Origin: Acidobacteriota bacterium | GTDB taxonomy: Bacteria > Acidobacteriota > Blastocatellia > Chloracidobacteriales > Chloracidobacteriaceae | Assembly (NCBI GenBank): GCA_016208495.1 | Contig: JACQXX010000070.1 | Span: 62,001-126,000, forward strand | Direction: 5' to 3' | DNA: 64,000 nt | Shown: positions 9,074 to 17,165 of the stretch, piece after piece | How the letters are laid out: every line of letters starts with the position of its first letter | Numbering within the stretch: the stretch's first letter is position 1 | Notes under the pieces: model-generated | The model's database searches: none | Told to the model about the DNA's origin: nothing | What the model saw: only the letters and a program-made list of their open reading frames with translations | Made by a program: the position numbers and the translations under genes

Positions 9074-9690
9074 TTTTGTTCAATCCTTCCAATGATGGTT
9101 GTGCCGCCATAGACACGCTCGCCAGGGTGGACGATGACCTGGACTTCAGCCGGGAGGATTAGGTCAGTTCGTGAACTGAACTTGATGAGACCTACGCGCT
9201 CACCAAGGCCAACCCGGTCGCCAGGTTGTTTGAAAAACACGCATCGCCGGGCAATAAACCCCGCAATTTGTTTCATGACGACGGTCATCCGGTCATTTTC
9301 AAGCGTGATTGTGTTTTGCTCGTTGACCAGGGACGCTTCATCGCTCATGGCGTTTACAAAGCGTCCTTTGGTGTGTTTGACCTCGCGAATCACCCCCGGA
9401 ATTGGTGACCGGTTGACGTGGACATTGAGCGGTGACATAAAAATGCTGATCAGGGTGGGTGAATTGGGATTGTCGGGCTCGACCTTGATGACCCGCGTGA
9501 TTTTTCCATCCGCCGGCGCCACAACGGTATTGGTGTCAGTCGGAATTGTGCGTTCCGGATCACGAAAAAAGTGCATCATGAACAGCGTCAAGACCAGGCA
9601 TATGCCCGCCAGAATCCACCACTGCAGAACCGCAAACACAATGGTGGGAATCAAAAAGAAAAGAACAAATGGGTAACCTTCCTTAGCCAT
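9070..9690 (-). CDS. psd: Phosphatidylserine decarboxylase, short archaetidylserine-decarboxylase type
   Basis: This 206-residue enzyme converts phosphatidylserine to phosphatidylethanolamine using a pyruvoyl group formed by self-cleavage. Two N-terminal membrane segments are followed by FFRDPERTIP, APADGKI and MSPLNVHVNR, all conserved in the family. The self-processing site normally reads GS (as in RFGSRVD); here it reads KFSSRTDLILP, so the residue before the pyruvoyl-forming serine is Ser rather than Gly. The codons TTC AGT TCA CGA confirm this on the DNA. The gene overlaps pssA by 4 bp. It otherwise appears complete, and I expect it to be functional, but the cleavage site is worth testing. 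Confidence 0.93.
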   Translation of the reverse strand: MAKEGYPFVLFFLIPTIVFAVLQWWILAGICLVLTLFMMHFFRDPERTIPTDTNTVVAPADGKITRVIKVEPDNPNSPTLISIFMSPLNVHVNRSPIPGVIREVKHTKGRFVNAMSDEASLVNEQNTITLENDRMTVVMKQIAGFIARRCVFFKQPGDRVGLGERVGLIKFSSRTDLILPAEVQVIVHPGERVYGGTTIIGRIEQK

Positions 9691-10000
9691 AAATACAGAT
9701 GGCTTCTACCTTGTCAGTCGTCCCAGCCCAGAGGCCGAACAACTCTGACACTGTATGCCAGAATAAATCAAAATTCCTTGATTTTGTTGAAGATAAGATG
9801 GGGATAAAGCCGCTGAGTGGGCGACGTTCAGGCGGACACTATATCAGGGAACCGCCCATAGAAAAAGAGAGCGCCGGATAGAGACGCTCTCCTTTACAAC
9901 AATCGAGAAGTGAAACCAGTCAGATTTGGTGGAGAGACCCCACACTTCTTTCTGAAATGGCGTTGAAAACCAATTGAATATGTTACTTGCAAGAGGAGGT
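9691..10000. other. Intergenic region, psd upstream
   Basis: No gene is visible in these 310 bases. A 7-bp inverted repeat (AAATCAA / TTGATTT) with a 6-nt loop lies at 9765-9784, about 75 bp upstream of psd; it could be an operator or simply an AT-rich palindrome. The terminator of the DUF465 gene lies at 9861-9892. Confidence 0.5.
9861..9892 (-). terminator. Rho-independent terminator of the DUF465 gene
   Basis: Read on the minus strand, the stem GAGAGCG / CGCTCTC (9891-9885 with 9873-9867) is followed at once by TTTTTC. It lies about 110 bp past the stop of the DUF465 gene. Confidence 0.75.
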
Positions 10001-10240
10001 TCAGTGATTTGTGCGAGACTTGCTATAGGATTGCATAATCTCTTCCATGCGGTCTTTCAATCCAAGCTTTTTTTTCTTGAGAAAAGCGGCTTCGGTTTGT
10101 TCATCCTGGCTGGGGAAGGGGAGGGCGAGGAGTTCACTGATGCGGGTTTCACAACGTTTGTGTTCACGTGCCAGCTCGCGGTATTCAGAGTGGCTTGAGA
10201 GTAATTCAGCCTTGAGCGCTTCGACAGTTTCGGTGCTCAT
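10001..10240 (-). CDS. DUF465 (YdcH-like) small coiled-coil protein
   Basis: A 79-residue protein with the DUF465 pattern: an initial HSEYRELAREHKRCE helix, then a short loop, then LKKKKLGLKDRMEEIM at the end (here FLKKKKLGLKD). Members are small helical hairpins of unknown function. The open frame reaches 10261, but the ATG at 10240 (MSTETVEAL) has GGAGGAAAAACCTTT directly upstream, a strong Shine-Dalgarno sequence, so I chose it. It appears monocistronic and ends in the terminator at 9861-9892. Confidence 0.85.
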   Translation of the reverse strand: MSTETVEALKAELLSSHSEYRELAREHKRCETRISELLALPFPSQDEQTEAAFLKKKKLGLKDRMEEIMQSYSKSRTNH

Positions 10241-10592
10241 AAAGGTTTTTCCTCCTTGCATTTAGAAAGATTTGGTGAGTCCCAACGGAAGAGGAACTGT
10301 TACCCCGTTGGAGTGTTTCCACTGTATTACACAAATGTTAAGAAAGCAACTGTCGCGAATCTGGAGCAAGGTAGCGAAGTAGTGAAGTAGTGAAGTAGCG
10401 AGATAGCGAGATAGCGAACCAAAGCGAGTAGTGAGATAGCGAGATAGCGAGTAGTCAATCTATTGCTCTGTGAGTTCACTTTTTCACTGTGAATATTCTT
10501 CAGTCACCAGGGTAAAATCTGGGACCACCTTAACTGAAAAGGATTTTTCTGACTACTCGCTACTCGCTATGGGTTGCTGCTTCACCCACATC
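10241..10592. repeat. Intergenic element with GCGAGATA/GTAGTGAA arrays
   Basis: No gene is seen. Degenerate tandem units AGTAGTGA, GCGAGATA and GCGAGTA cover about 10370-10456. A core of about 100 bp follows, then the inverted arm TACTCGCTACTCGCTA at about 10557-10570. It is the first of three elements of this type (others at 30223 and 41556). Confidence 0.8.
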
Positions 10593-11855
10593 TCAATTCA
10601 ACCCGTACCCATAACTCATCACGGTTGAATGCGCATTATAGAGCTGGTCGGCGTACTTGCTAAACTCACGACTTTGGGTAAAGCCAGTCGGAAGTACTGT
10701 TCGCAGGTAATTCAAATAGGCATCGGCGTCCAGTGGTTTTCCATTCTGGGTAATGGTTGTGCCTTGCAGGTCAACTGGCTTGAAAATAACTTCTTCCGGG
10801 CCACGTTTGCGGAAGAAATTCCGGGCGGGCAGAAAGACCAGTTGTTCCGGCTTAATTCCTCGAACGGTTGATCCGGTGGAGGTGGCTTCATCAGCCAGTT
10901 TAATGGCTTCGTCAGCCGCAATGCCAGGTGAGAGTACCTGCAGAATTGCCACGTTGGTGTTGTCAATGATTCCTTTGACTTCGCGGATGTATTCACTCTG
11001 TGCCTGGCCGTTGGTGCGATCTTTAAATCCAAAGGTAACTGAGGTTTCACCACCGTGCTCGTTGCCAAACATTTCAAGGCCGCGCGGATACCACTGATTG
11101 ATGACTTGCTGGATGTCGGTGATGCTGTATTCGCCTTCACCTCGGGTGGCGTTGATGGCAATTTCTTTCAGGAACTTGCGACCAGTTCCCAGATGGAAGC
11201 CTTCTTCGCTAAACATCGGTCCCATTGATCGGGCAACCGGGCCATAGCTAAAGACTTTCTGCATATCAAGTTGATATTTGCCAACCAGATCAATCACGGC
11301 AGTAAACATCACGTTGTCGAGAAACCGGTTGAATTCAATATTGAAGGCATCCAGGACGTGCGAGCCAAGTTCCATTGAAAGCAATTGCTCGATGGTTTCT
11401 TCGGCCACGTCGCCGTGACCAGGTTTTTTCCAGCTCTGGTCGTGTTCGAGCACCCAAAACATCTGATAGGCGTGACGCAGCTCTTCGGCCTGGACGCGTA
11501 ACATGGCGAATTTGGCTTCATCCGAAATGGCGTTTTCCAGTGTCATTCGATGTTGTTGGATTGAGCCTAACTCGGTGCTGCACTGGGCCTTGATGATATC
11601 GCGGGCGCTGTAAAACATATTGCCGACCATATCGCCCGCATGCTCAAAGCGTTTCTGGCCAGCGAACTTTCCAAATTCAATTGTGTCTGATTTGAGGTTG
11701 CCGACCTTGGCGACCAGTTGAAATGGCGTTTGCCCAGGGAAGTATTTATCCCAGTACTTCATCAGGATTTCCATTTCGGGAAAATTCTTCTTTTGCCAGT
11801 CAACTAGGGCATCGTGGTAGCGGGTGCGTAGCGTGGTGGTGCTATAAGCGGCCAT
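10593..11855 (-). CDS. Di-iron ferritin-like oxygenase of the PaaA/PaaC/BoxB type
   Basis: This 420-residue protein looks like the di-iron subunit of the phenylacetic-acid catabolic (PaaA/PaaC) and benzoyl-CoA epoxidase (BoxB) group. Two putative iron-ligand helices are visible: AEELRHAYQMF (ExxH) and FSEEGFHLGTG (EExxH). The protein is helical with no signal peptide. The other genes of those pathways (paaB, paaD, paaE, boxA, boxC) are absent nearby, so the substrate is unknown. The ATG at 11855 (MAAYSTTT) is preceded by AAGAGGAG at a good distance; the frame continues upstream to 11876 without support. The gene appears to stand alone. Confidence 0.6.
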   Translation of the reverse strand: MAAYSTTTLRTRYHDALVDWQKKNFPEMEILMKYWDKYFPGQTPFQLVAKVGNLKSDTIEFGKFAGQKRFEHAGDMVGNMFYSARDIIKAQCSTELGSIQQHRMTLENAISDEAKFAMLRVQAEELRHAYQMFWVLEHDQSWKKPGHGDVAEETIEQLLSMELGSHVLDAFNIEFNRFLDNVMFTAVIDLVGKYQLDMQKVFSYGPVARSMGPMFSEEGFHLGTGRKFLKEIAINATRGEGEYSITDIQQVINQWYPRGLEMFGNEHGGETSVTFGFKDRTNGQAQSEYIREVKGIIDNTNVAILQVLSPGIAADEAIKLADEATSTGSTVRGIKPEQLVFLPARNFFRKRGPEEVIFKPVDLQGTTITQNGKPLDADAYLNYLRTVLPTGFTQSREFSKYADQLYNAHSTVMSYGYGLN

Positions 11856-12081
11856 GAACGTGAACTCCTCTTGCAATGTGAAACAAAATAAATGGTTAAA
11901 ATTTCGTGAGAATCTGAGGCTGGTGTGAATGTGATAATTTTATCGAACGCTTGTTCGAAAAAGCAAGCCATGTCAGAGTGACCAGACGAACCTGTCGAGC
12001 AAAAAAATGGCCTCCAGTTGTTCTGGAGGCCAGTAGAAAGCATTTGAAAAGAGTAAGTTGCGGAAAATATTCGTGCTCAAC
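11856..12081. other. Intergenic region between di-iron gene and VIT/VWA gene
   Basis: It contains TTATCGAACGCTTGTTCGAA, with an inverted GAACG/CGTTC-like core at about 11939-11958. This is a possible operator or promoter element for the di-iron gene. The terminator at 12001-12032 follows. Confidence 0.4.
12001..12032 (-). terminator. Rho-independent terminator of the VIT/VWA gene
   Basis: On the minus strand, a perfect 10-bp stem (TGGCCTCCAG / CTGGAGGCCA) with a 5-nt loop is followed by seven T residues. It lies 50 bp past the stop codon at 12082. Confidence 0.92.
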
Positions 12082-14397
12082 TCAATCCGTAACGCGATAG
12101 ATTTTTCCTTCGAAAAAGACCGTAACACGTGTTCCAAGGGCAAAGTAGTCGGCCAGTTCCGGTTTTTGCTTGAGCAAGGCAAAGTACTCATCGCTGCCAA
12201 ACTTCAACTCAACGGTTGGGATCTTGTCATCCGCCTTGACATCCGCATCAACCCAAACCTGATCAACCAGATAGAACCGTTTATTTTTAATCGTTCGCAC
12301 GGTATCGGATTGAATATTTTCAGCCTTGTCCGCATCGCGGAGTTTGGCGACGTCCTTGCTTTCACGAACCGCTTCAGCACCGGAAACCGCCTGAGACTTC
12401 GGTGCGCTGGCAAATGGATCATTTGGTTCCTGGCCCGCCTTTTTCTTTCCGGCACCAGCTTCATTATTTGATTGGCGAACAATGGCCTGGTCTGCAAAAG
12501 GATCCTTCCGTGGTGCTTGATACCCAGGTTTGGTGGCTGCATTTTGGCGACCACCGCCGATCATCGGGGCTGGCGGCGGCGGTTGATTGGTTTCAGTGGC
12601 AAGATATGACGTGTACGGCGTCACAATGCCATGGCGGGTGCCAAGTGCCACGATTTCGTCAACCAGTTCTTTGTTTTCGCCGTTGAGTCGGATTTGATCC
12701 ATCAAGGCGCCAACCCGACGAGTGGCCCAAAGCTTGGGAAGAAAGTCATTGGCTGGAACAGTTCGAGCAAAGAGGTTGCCTTCATACGCAAAGCTTTGCT
12801 CTTTATTTTGAACCATTCCTGAGAGCCGAATTGTGACCCGCTGATCATCGTTGTTTCGGTAGCGCCCAACCAGCGTGAATTGTCCACCTCGGAACAGGTC
12901 GGTTAGTGCCTTCGGATAGACATAGTCAACCTGCACGCCGCCAAAATCGAGCTTCACATCCGACAACACCGGATAGTTGATCCGGCCAAAGAAATTCGAG
13001 ACTTTCACTTCAAGGTCTTCATTGGGTTCGATGTAGTCACTCACCGCCCGATTTTGCTCGGCGATTTTGTCAAGCAATTGAGTATTGACGTCATAGCCAA
13101 CGCCAAAGGTGAAAATTCGGGCCTGGGTCTGATTGGCGGCGGTGACATTTTTGATGATTGTCGCCGTGTCGGTCGTTCCGACTGTTGGGAGACCATCGGT
13201 CACAAACACCACCATCCGTGGACGGGCTGCACTCTCGGAAAACAATTTCAAACCAGCCAGCAGGGAATCATTGATATTGGTGCCACCTTCAGCCCGGAAG
13301 TCATCTACATATTGGACGGCGCGTTTGATGGTGTCGGGTGAAGCTTCAACCAGGCCATGTTCAAACAGATGTTCTTCGCCTGAAAAGCGGATCACATTGA
13401 ACCGGTCCACTGGTGAAAGTGACTGTAAGCCAAACTTGAGCGCATTTTTGGCTTTCTCGATTTTCTCGCCGCTCATTGACCCCGACGTGTCAAAGATAAA
13501 CACGATGTCTTTGGCCAATCGGTCGCGCTCGGAAATGGCCACTTTTGGGGCGATGAGGAGCAGAAAGTAGCCATCTTTGCCTGGTTCGCGATGTGTGACG
13601 AGGCTCACACCAAAGTCTTTTTCACTCAGGCCATAATAGAGTTGAAAGTCGTCAAGTCCTTTTTGTCCAGAGACTTCAAAGCTCAGGCGGGCTTTCTTTT
13701 CGCCGTCACGTTTGGTGTCAATCGAATGACTCGGGGAGTAAATCGTCTTGATAGCGGTTGGGGAATCAATTTCCACCTGACCCACGACGCTTTGGGGCGG
13801 TTCGCCCTGGGCGCGCTGGCCGCTTCCGAGCGGGTAGCGATACCGGACAATGCCGTTTTCGCCCGTCAGCACCTGGGAATAGGCCAGTTCGATTTTTTTC
13901 TCACTATTGCCGGGAATTGGAAACACGCTCGCTTGAAAGAGGTCTTTTCCGGAATATTCGAGCAACCCAGGATCCCGCATGGTGCGCACGATGCTATCGT
14001 AAATCTGGCGGGCTTTGGCGCGTTCCACCACTTCGCCGACCAGTCGCCGATTGCCTTCCCAGATGGCAAACTCAGACAGGGAAGCACTTTCCGGGATCGG
14101 GAAGCAGTAGGTCCCTTCCAGCGTATAGGGCGTCTCATTTAAAAAAATTTGTTCAATGTGTGTTCGGGCGACCTGATTTTTGATGGTGGTCGTGATGCGG
14201 ATGCTTTTAATTTTTAAAGTTCGTGGAATTGGAACCGGGCGCGGGACAGGTGGGCGTGGGCGGTTCGGCTCTTGGGGAATCAAAATTCCCTGTGCCTGAG
14301 CGGTGAGGGAGGTGAGTCCAACCACAACCAGAAGCAAAAACACATGGAAGAAAATTCCTCCAGGTTGCCAGCAGCGACGAAACCCCTGAGTCATCAT
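12082..14397 (-). CDS. Secreted VIT and von Willebrand factor A domain protein
   Basis: A protein of 771 residues if translation starts at the ATG at 14397, which has GGAGAAC upstream; the longer frame to 14490 has no such support. A hydrophobic segment (FFHVFLLLVVVGLTSLTAQAQG) acts as a signal peptide. A VIT domain follows (TTTIKNQVARTHIEQIFLN to about residue 165). The VWA domain then starts at KDIVFIFDTSGSMSGEKI, with an intact DxSxS metal-ion-dependent adhesion motif and later TDGLPTVG. The C-terminal third is rich in Lys, Pro and Asp with no recognised fold. VIT-VWA proteins resemble inter-alpha-trypsin-inhibitor heavy chains and probably bind protein ligands outside the cytoplasm. Partners are unknown. 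Confidence 0.9.
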   Translation of the reverse strand: MMTQGFRRCWQPGGIFFHVFLLLVVVGLTSLTAQAQGILIPQEPNRPRPPVPRPVPIPRTLKIKSIRITTTIKNQVARTHIEQIFLNETPYTLEGTYCFPIPESASLSEFAIWEGNRRLVGEVVERAKARQIYDSIVRTMRDPGLLEYSGKDLFQASVFPIPGNSEKKIELAYSQVLTGENGIVRYRYPLGSGQRAQGEPPQSVVGQVEIDSPTAIKTIYSPSHSIDTKRDGEKKARLSFEVSGQKGLDDFQLYYGLSEKDFGVSLVTHREPGKDGYFLLLIAPKVAISERDRLAKDIVFIFDTSGSMSGEKIEKAKNALKFGLQSLSPVDRFNVIRFSGEEHLFEHGLVEASPDTIKRAVQYVDDFRAEGGTNINDSLLAGLKLFSESAARPRMVVFVTDGLPTVGTTDTATIIKNVTAANQTQARIFTFGVGYDVNTQLLDKIAEQNRAVSDYIEPNEDLEVKVSNFFGRINYPVLSDVKLDFGGVQVDYVYPKALTDLFRGGQFTLVGRYRNNDDQRVTIRLSGMVQNKEQSFAYEGNLFARTVPANDFLPKLWATRRVGALMDQIRLNGENKELVDEIVALGTRHGIVTPYTSYLATETNQPPPPAPMIGGGRQNAATKPGYQAPRKDPFADQAIVRQSNNEAGAGKKKAGQEPNDPFASAPKSQAVSGAEAVRESKDVAKLRDADKAENIQSDTVRTIKNKRFYLVDQVWVDADVKADDKIPTVELKFGSDEYFALLKQKPELADYFALGTRVTVFFEGKIYRVTD

Positions 14398-14799
14398 AAA
14401 AATTGTTCTCCGGTGCAAAAAATGAAATTCTGTTTGATTGAGAATTGTTGAATCTGTGGTCGCTTGAGCCCGCATCAAGGTTCCGGTCAAAGTTCTGAAA
14501 AACCCTCGATTCCAGGATACTTTTTCCGTTACGGCGACTGAACCCTGAACCCTGAACCCTGAGATGACTGGCTTCTAACTTTCCTACTCTGAACTGTATA
14601 AACTCTCCGGCATAAACCAAAATATGAACTCTTTTTCATTGACCTGAAGAATTGCTCTCTGCTAGCATTGCGCATCATCACCAACGGTTCTATTCAGAAG
14701 CCGTCACGCTTTCCAGACCAGGATTCATATCGTGTTCATCAAATTTGACCAGGGGGGATCACTTTTTGTTACTCGCGTAAACGGAGCAAAAGTTTACCT
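14398..14799. other. Divergent intergenic region with a TGAACCC array
   Basis: This 400-bp gap separates the divergent VIT/VWA and RDD genes and must contain both promoters; I could not assign clear -35/-10 boxes. Three tandem TGAACCC heptamers lie at 14539-14559. No ORF with coding character is visible. Confidence 0.5.
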
Positions 14800-16032
14800 A
14801 TGATTTGTCCTCAGTGCGGATACCTGCAATCAGACGACCGGATTCCCTGTCGTCGGTGCGGACAAGCGGTCCATTCTACGTCACAGCGTTCATCAGTTGG
14901 AAGTGTTTTAGATTTTCCCGGCAATACTCGGGGAGGAGTATTCAAAATGTCATCCCAGCGCCCTCCGATGGAGGTTCATAGTGCTCCCAATGTCCCGGCG
15001 TGGCGAGCCGAATTGAGCGCTCGCGTGCGACAGATTAAAGCCCGGCGTTCGATGGAAGCCGAACTTGAAGCCGCGATTCAGGAGCAGCAAAAATTGGCCG
15101 CTCTGGTCGCTCAGCCCAATGTGATTACGGTGACGGCGGAACCGGTCGCGATTGCGCCGGTACCAGAGCCTCCCCCACCTGTGGTCGAAGTGCTGAAATT
15201 TGAAGAGATTCACACCGATGAAAAATCTGAAAACCCGATTGTGAAAGCCATGCTGGACCGGGTACGCCGGGCATCTGAACACAGTCGTTCGATTGACGCG
15301 CCAACCCCACCGAAGCCTCGGTCAACTGGGATTCATCGGATGGCGACCACCCAGCCGATTTTGACCACGGCCACGGCGCCAGCGACGTTGCTCTCACCTG
15401 TTTCGGAACCCGCGATGCCCGATGTTTCCCTACACGCGGTTCCATCGCCATCAGTTGTGGCTGAACCTGTCCAATCTCCAGTCAGCCAGCTAAGTGAAGG
15501 ACAATCCCTCTCCGCATTTGTTGGCTCAGAATCCTTTATGGGTGTGCCGGAAACGGATGAGTTTGCCTTTTCAGAACTGGATGCAGAGCTGGATGCTGTC
15601 TTTACTGCCTCCGGCGAGGTTGTTCGCCCTGAAATTGTGGAGCGCTTGCGTGCCGGCGCCATTGATGTGGCTACGATACTGATTTCGAATGTGCCGCTAT
15701 GGATTGCGGTTCAGGCAGTTGGGGCGGAATTTACTGACGCTCGGGTTGCCGTGCTCCTGACCGTAGCTGGTATTTTGATTGCGGGCGTGTACCTGTTTGG
15801 AACGATGGCGGTTGCTGGCCAAACCTTTGGCATGCAATTTGGCGGGTTATGTGTGGTTTGCACCCAAACGCGGCAGATTCCAACCTTAAAACAGGCATTT
15901 TTACGGGCAATTGGTTATGTTGCCTCCTTTTTTACATTGATGATTGGATTTGTTTGGGCTATTTTTGACCCCAATCAACGCGGGCTTCACGAGCACCTCT
16001 CTGGAACACAGCTCATCCGCGTCGGAAAATGA
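14800..16032 (+). CDS. Zinc-ribbon RDD-family membrane protein
   Basis: This 410-residue protein has three parts. The N-terminus carries a zinc ribbon with two CxxC pairs (MICPQCGYLQ and PCRRCGQ). About residues 45-280 are low-complexity, rich in Pro, Ala, Val and Glu, with a short helical KARRSMEAELEAAIQEQQKL segment. The C-terminal 130 residues form an RDD domain with three hydrophobic segments, ending in DPNQRGLHEHLSGTQLIRV, which matches the RDD C-terminal motif. RDD proteins are membrane proteins of mostly unknown role, some tied to ion transport. A GGAG lies about 13 bp before the ATG. Confidence 0.82.
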   Translation: MICPQCGYLQSDDRIPCRRCGQAVHSTSQRSSVGSVLDFPGNTRGGVFKMSSQRPPMEVHSAPNVPAWRAELSARVRQIKARRSMEAELEAAIQEQQKLAALVAQPNVITVTAEPVAIAPVPEPPPPVVEVLKFEEIHTDEKSENPIVKAMLDRVRRASEHSRSIDAPTPPKPRSTGIHRMATTQPILTTATAPATLLSPVSEPAMPDVSLHAVPSPSVVAEPVQSPVSQLSEGQSLSAFVGSESFMGVPETDEFAFSELDAELDAVFTASGEVVRPEIVERLRAGAIDVATILISNVPLWIAVQAVGAEFTDARVAVLLTVAGILIAGVYLFGTMAVAGQTFGMQFGGLCVVCTQTRQIPTLKQAFLRAIGYVASFFTLMIGFVWAIFDPNQRGLHEHLSGTQLIRVGK

Positions 16033-16096
16033 AGAATGAAGAATGAAGAAACTCTTCAGCTTAATTCTTAATTCTTAATTCTTAATTCTTAATTCT
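16033..16096. repeat. GAAGAAT and AATTCTT heptamer arrays
   Basis: Right after the RDD stop there are two GAAGAAT units, a short gap, and about five copies of AATTCTT ending 7 bp before the tRNA gene. The two arrays are partly complementary and could pair at the 3' end of the RDD mRNA. Confidence 0.8.
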
Positions 16097-16102
16097 AATC
16101 CT

Positions 16103-16432
16103 GCCGGGGTGGTGGAATAGGTAGACACAACGGACTTAAGTCAGTCAATTGAGCACGTTGGATGGAAACACCAGCGTGAATGGAGCCAAATTCGGTGAAC
16201 CCTTTCAGGTCAAGCTGATGGCAACGCCGAGCTAAAGCGATTGCAGGTCGGTTGCAATCGCAAAGTGTAGAGACGAGACGGCTCCCTCCTGTGCGCAAAT
16301 TCAAGCTGTATTGTGTATGGAGAAGGCATCGTCCAGACCACAAACTGAATGACTTCAGGCAGTGAAAACTGCAGTGGTAAGAAAATCCGTTGCTGCTTAC
16401 GCGGCGTGCGGGTTCGAGTCCCGCCCTCGGCA
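16103..16432 (+). tRNA. trnL: tRNA-Leu(UAA), interrupted by a group I intron
   Basis: Exon 1 is 16103-16137 and exon 2 is 16382-16432. The acceptor stem pairs GCCGGGG with CCTCGGC (one G-U), and the discriminator base is A at 16432. The T arm is GCGGG-TTCGAGT-CCCGC. The long variable arm GCTGC-TTAC-GCGGC marks a class II tRNA. The anticodon stem ACGGA/TCCGT closes the loop C-T-T-A-A-A-A once the intron is removed, so the anticodon is TAA (leucine). CCA is not encoded. The GNAT gene starts 93 bp downstream. Confidence 0.95.
16138..16381 (+). ncRNA. Group I intron in tRNA-Leu(UAA), inserted between anticodon positions 34 and 35
   Basis: This 244-nt intron starts with AAG after the exon's final T and ends in G, as group I introns do. 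Pairings that I could check by eye are listed. P2 is CACGTTGG with CCAGCGTG. P3 is GGAGCC at 16182-16187 with GGCTCC at 16280-16285. P7 is GACGA at 16272-16276 with TCGTC at 16329-16333. P8 is CTCC at 16286-16289 with GGAG at 16319-16322. A P9-type hairpin GCAGT-GAAA-ACTGC with a GNRA loop lies at 16359-16372. A 9-bp hairpin GCGATTGCA/TGCAATCGC lies at 16237-16261. The core reads GTGTAGAGACGAGACGG where the cyanobacterial intron reads a close variant. Insertion site and size match the tRNA-Leu(UAA) intron of cyanobacteria and plastids. No homing endonuclease is encoded. Confidence 0.93.
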
Positions 16433-16524
16433 TCCTTCACCAATTCAACATTCTCCTGCCTTACCTCCAGGAAGCCCCGCCTGGGACTTCGCGAGGATCG
16501 TGCGGGCAAGTTATTTCATTTCCA

Positions 16525-17079
16525 ATGGTTCAACCTTCCTCTTATATCATCCGTCGGGCAACGCTGGCGGATGCACCTGCTCTGGCAGACGTCGCCGCCA
16601 AAACTTTCCACGACACCTTTGCTGAATTTAATTCCAAAGAAGATATGGATGCCTATATGGCAACGGCCTTTAGCGTCAATCAGCTTGCGGCTGAACTGGC
16701 CGACCCCGATGCCACATTTTTTGTGGCTGATACGGGGGAGACACTGGCTGGATATGCCAAAGTCAGTGCTGGCGAAGCCCCGCCTTGTGTAACCGGCCCT
16801 AAACCCTTTGAACTGGTCCGGCTTTATGTCCGCCAGGAATGGTTTGGAAAAGGTGTCGCTCAAGCATTGATGCAAACCTATGTTGATGAAGCCAAAGCTG
16901 GTGGCTATCAAACGCTGTGGCTTGGCGTCTGGGAAGAAAACCACCGGGCAAAAGCTTTTTACCGCAAATGGGGGTTTGAAGACGTTGGGGAAAAAGTCTT
17001 TATGTTGGGAGAGGACGTGCAAACCGACCGTGTCTGGATGCGTCAGTTAGGGGGAATGAAGTCAGTCCCACCTGCGTGA
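16525..17079 (+). CDS. GNAT family N-acetyltransferase
   Basis: A 184-residue GCN5-type acetyltransferase. The fold is clear: an N-terminal YIIRRATLADAPALADVA strand-helix, a central LVRLYVRQEWFGKGVAQALM acetyl-CoA binding loop (R/Q-x2-G-x-G/A, here WFGKGVA), and a late WLGVWEENHRAKAFYRKWGF segment. The substrate is unknown. The open frame runs back to 16390 inside the tRNA, so the ATG at 16525 is the realistic start. The last codons and the TGA stop (17077-17079) lie inside a copy of the dispersed CCACC..GGTGG palindrome (17068-17087), so the tail SVPPA is repeat-derived. Confidence 0.9.
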   Translation: MVQPSSYIIRRATLADAPALADVAAKTFHDTFAEFNSKEDMDAYMATAFSVNQLAAELADPDATFFVADTGETLAGYAKVSAGEAPPCVTGPKPFELVRLYVRQEWFGKGVAQALMQTYVDEAKAGGYQTLWLGVWEENHRAKAFYRKWGFEDVGEKVFMLGEDVQTDRVWMRQLGGMKSVPPA

Positions 17080-17087
17080 GCGGGTGG
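17068..17087. repeat. Dispersed REP-like palindrome overlapping the GNAT stop
   Basis: This is one copy of the palindrome CCACCTGC-GTGA-GCGGGTGG, preceded by GTCAGT. It provides the GNAT stop codon. Further copies lie near 46008, 46347, 46399, 60164 and 60198. Confidence 0.8.
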
Positions 17088-17165
17088 GGTGCAGTGTGGG
17101 ATTCAATTCCTGGCAAATTCTTATCTTATTGAATCATAATAGTTTTTAACTCAAGGGGAGCACTT

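Noticed and set aside
16095-16433. Open frames across the tRNA-Leu intron, on both strands
   Set aside because: They run through tRNA exons and paired intron elements and show no protein family; the RNA explains the sequence.
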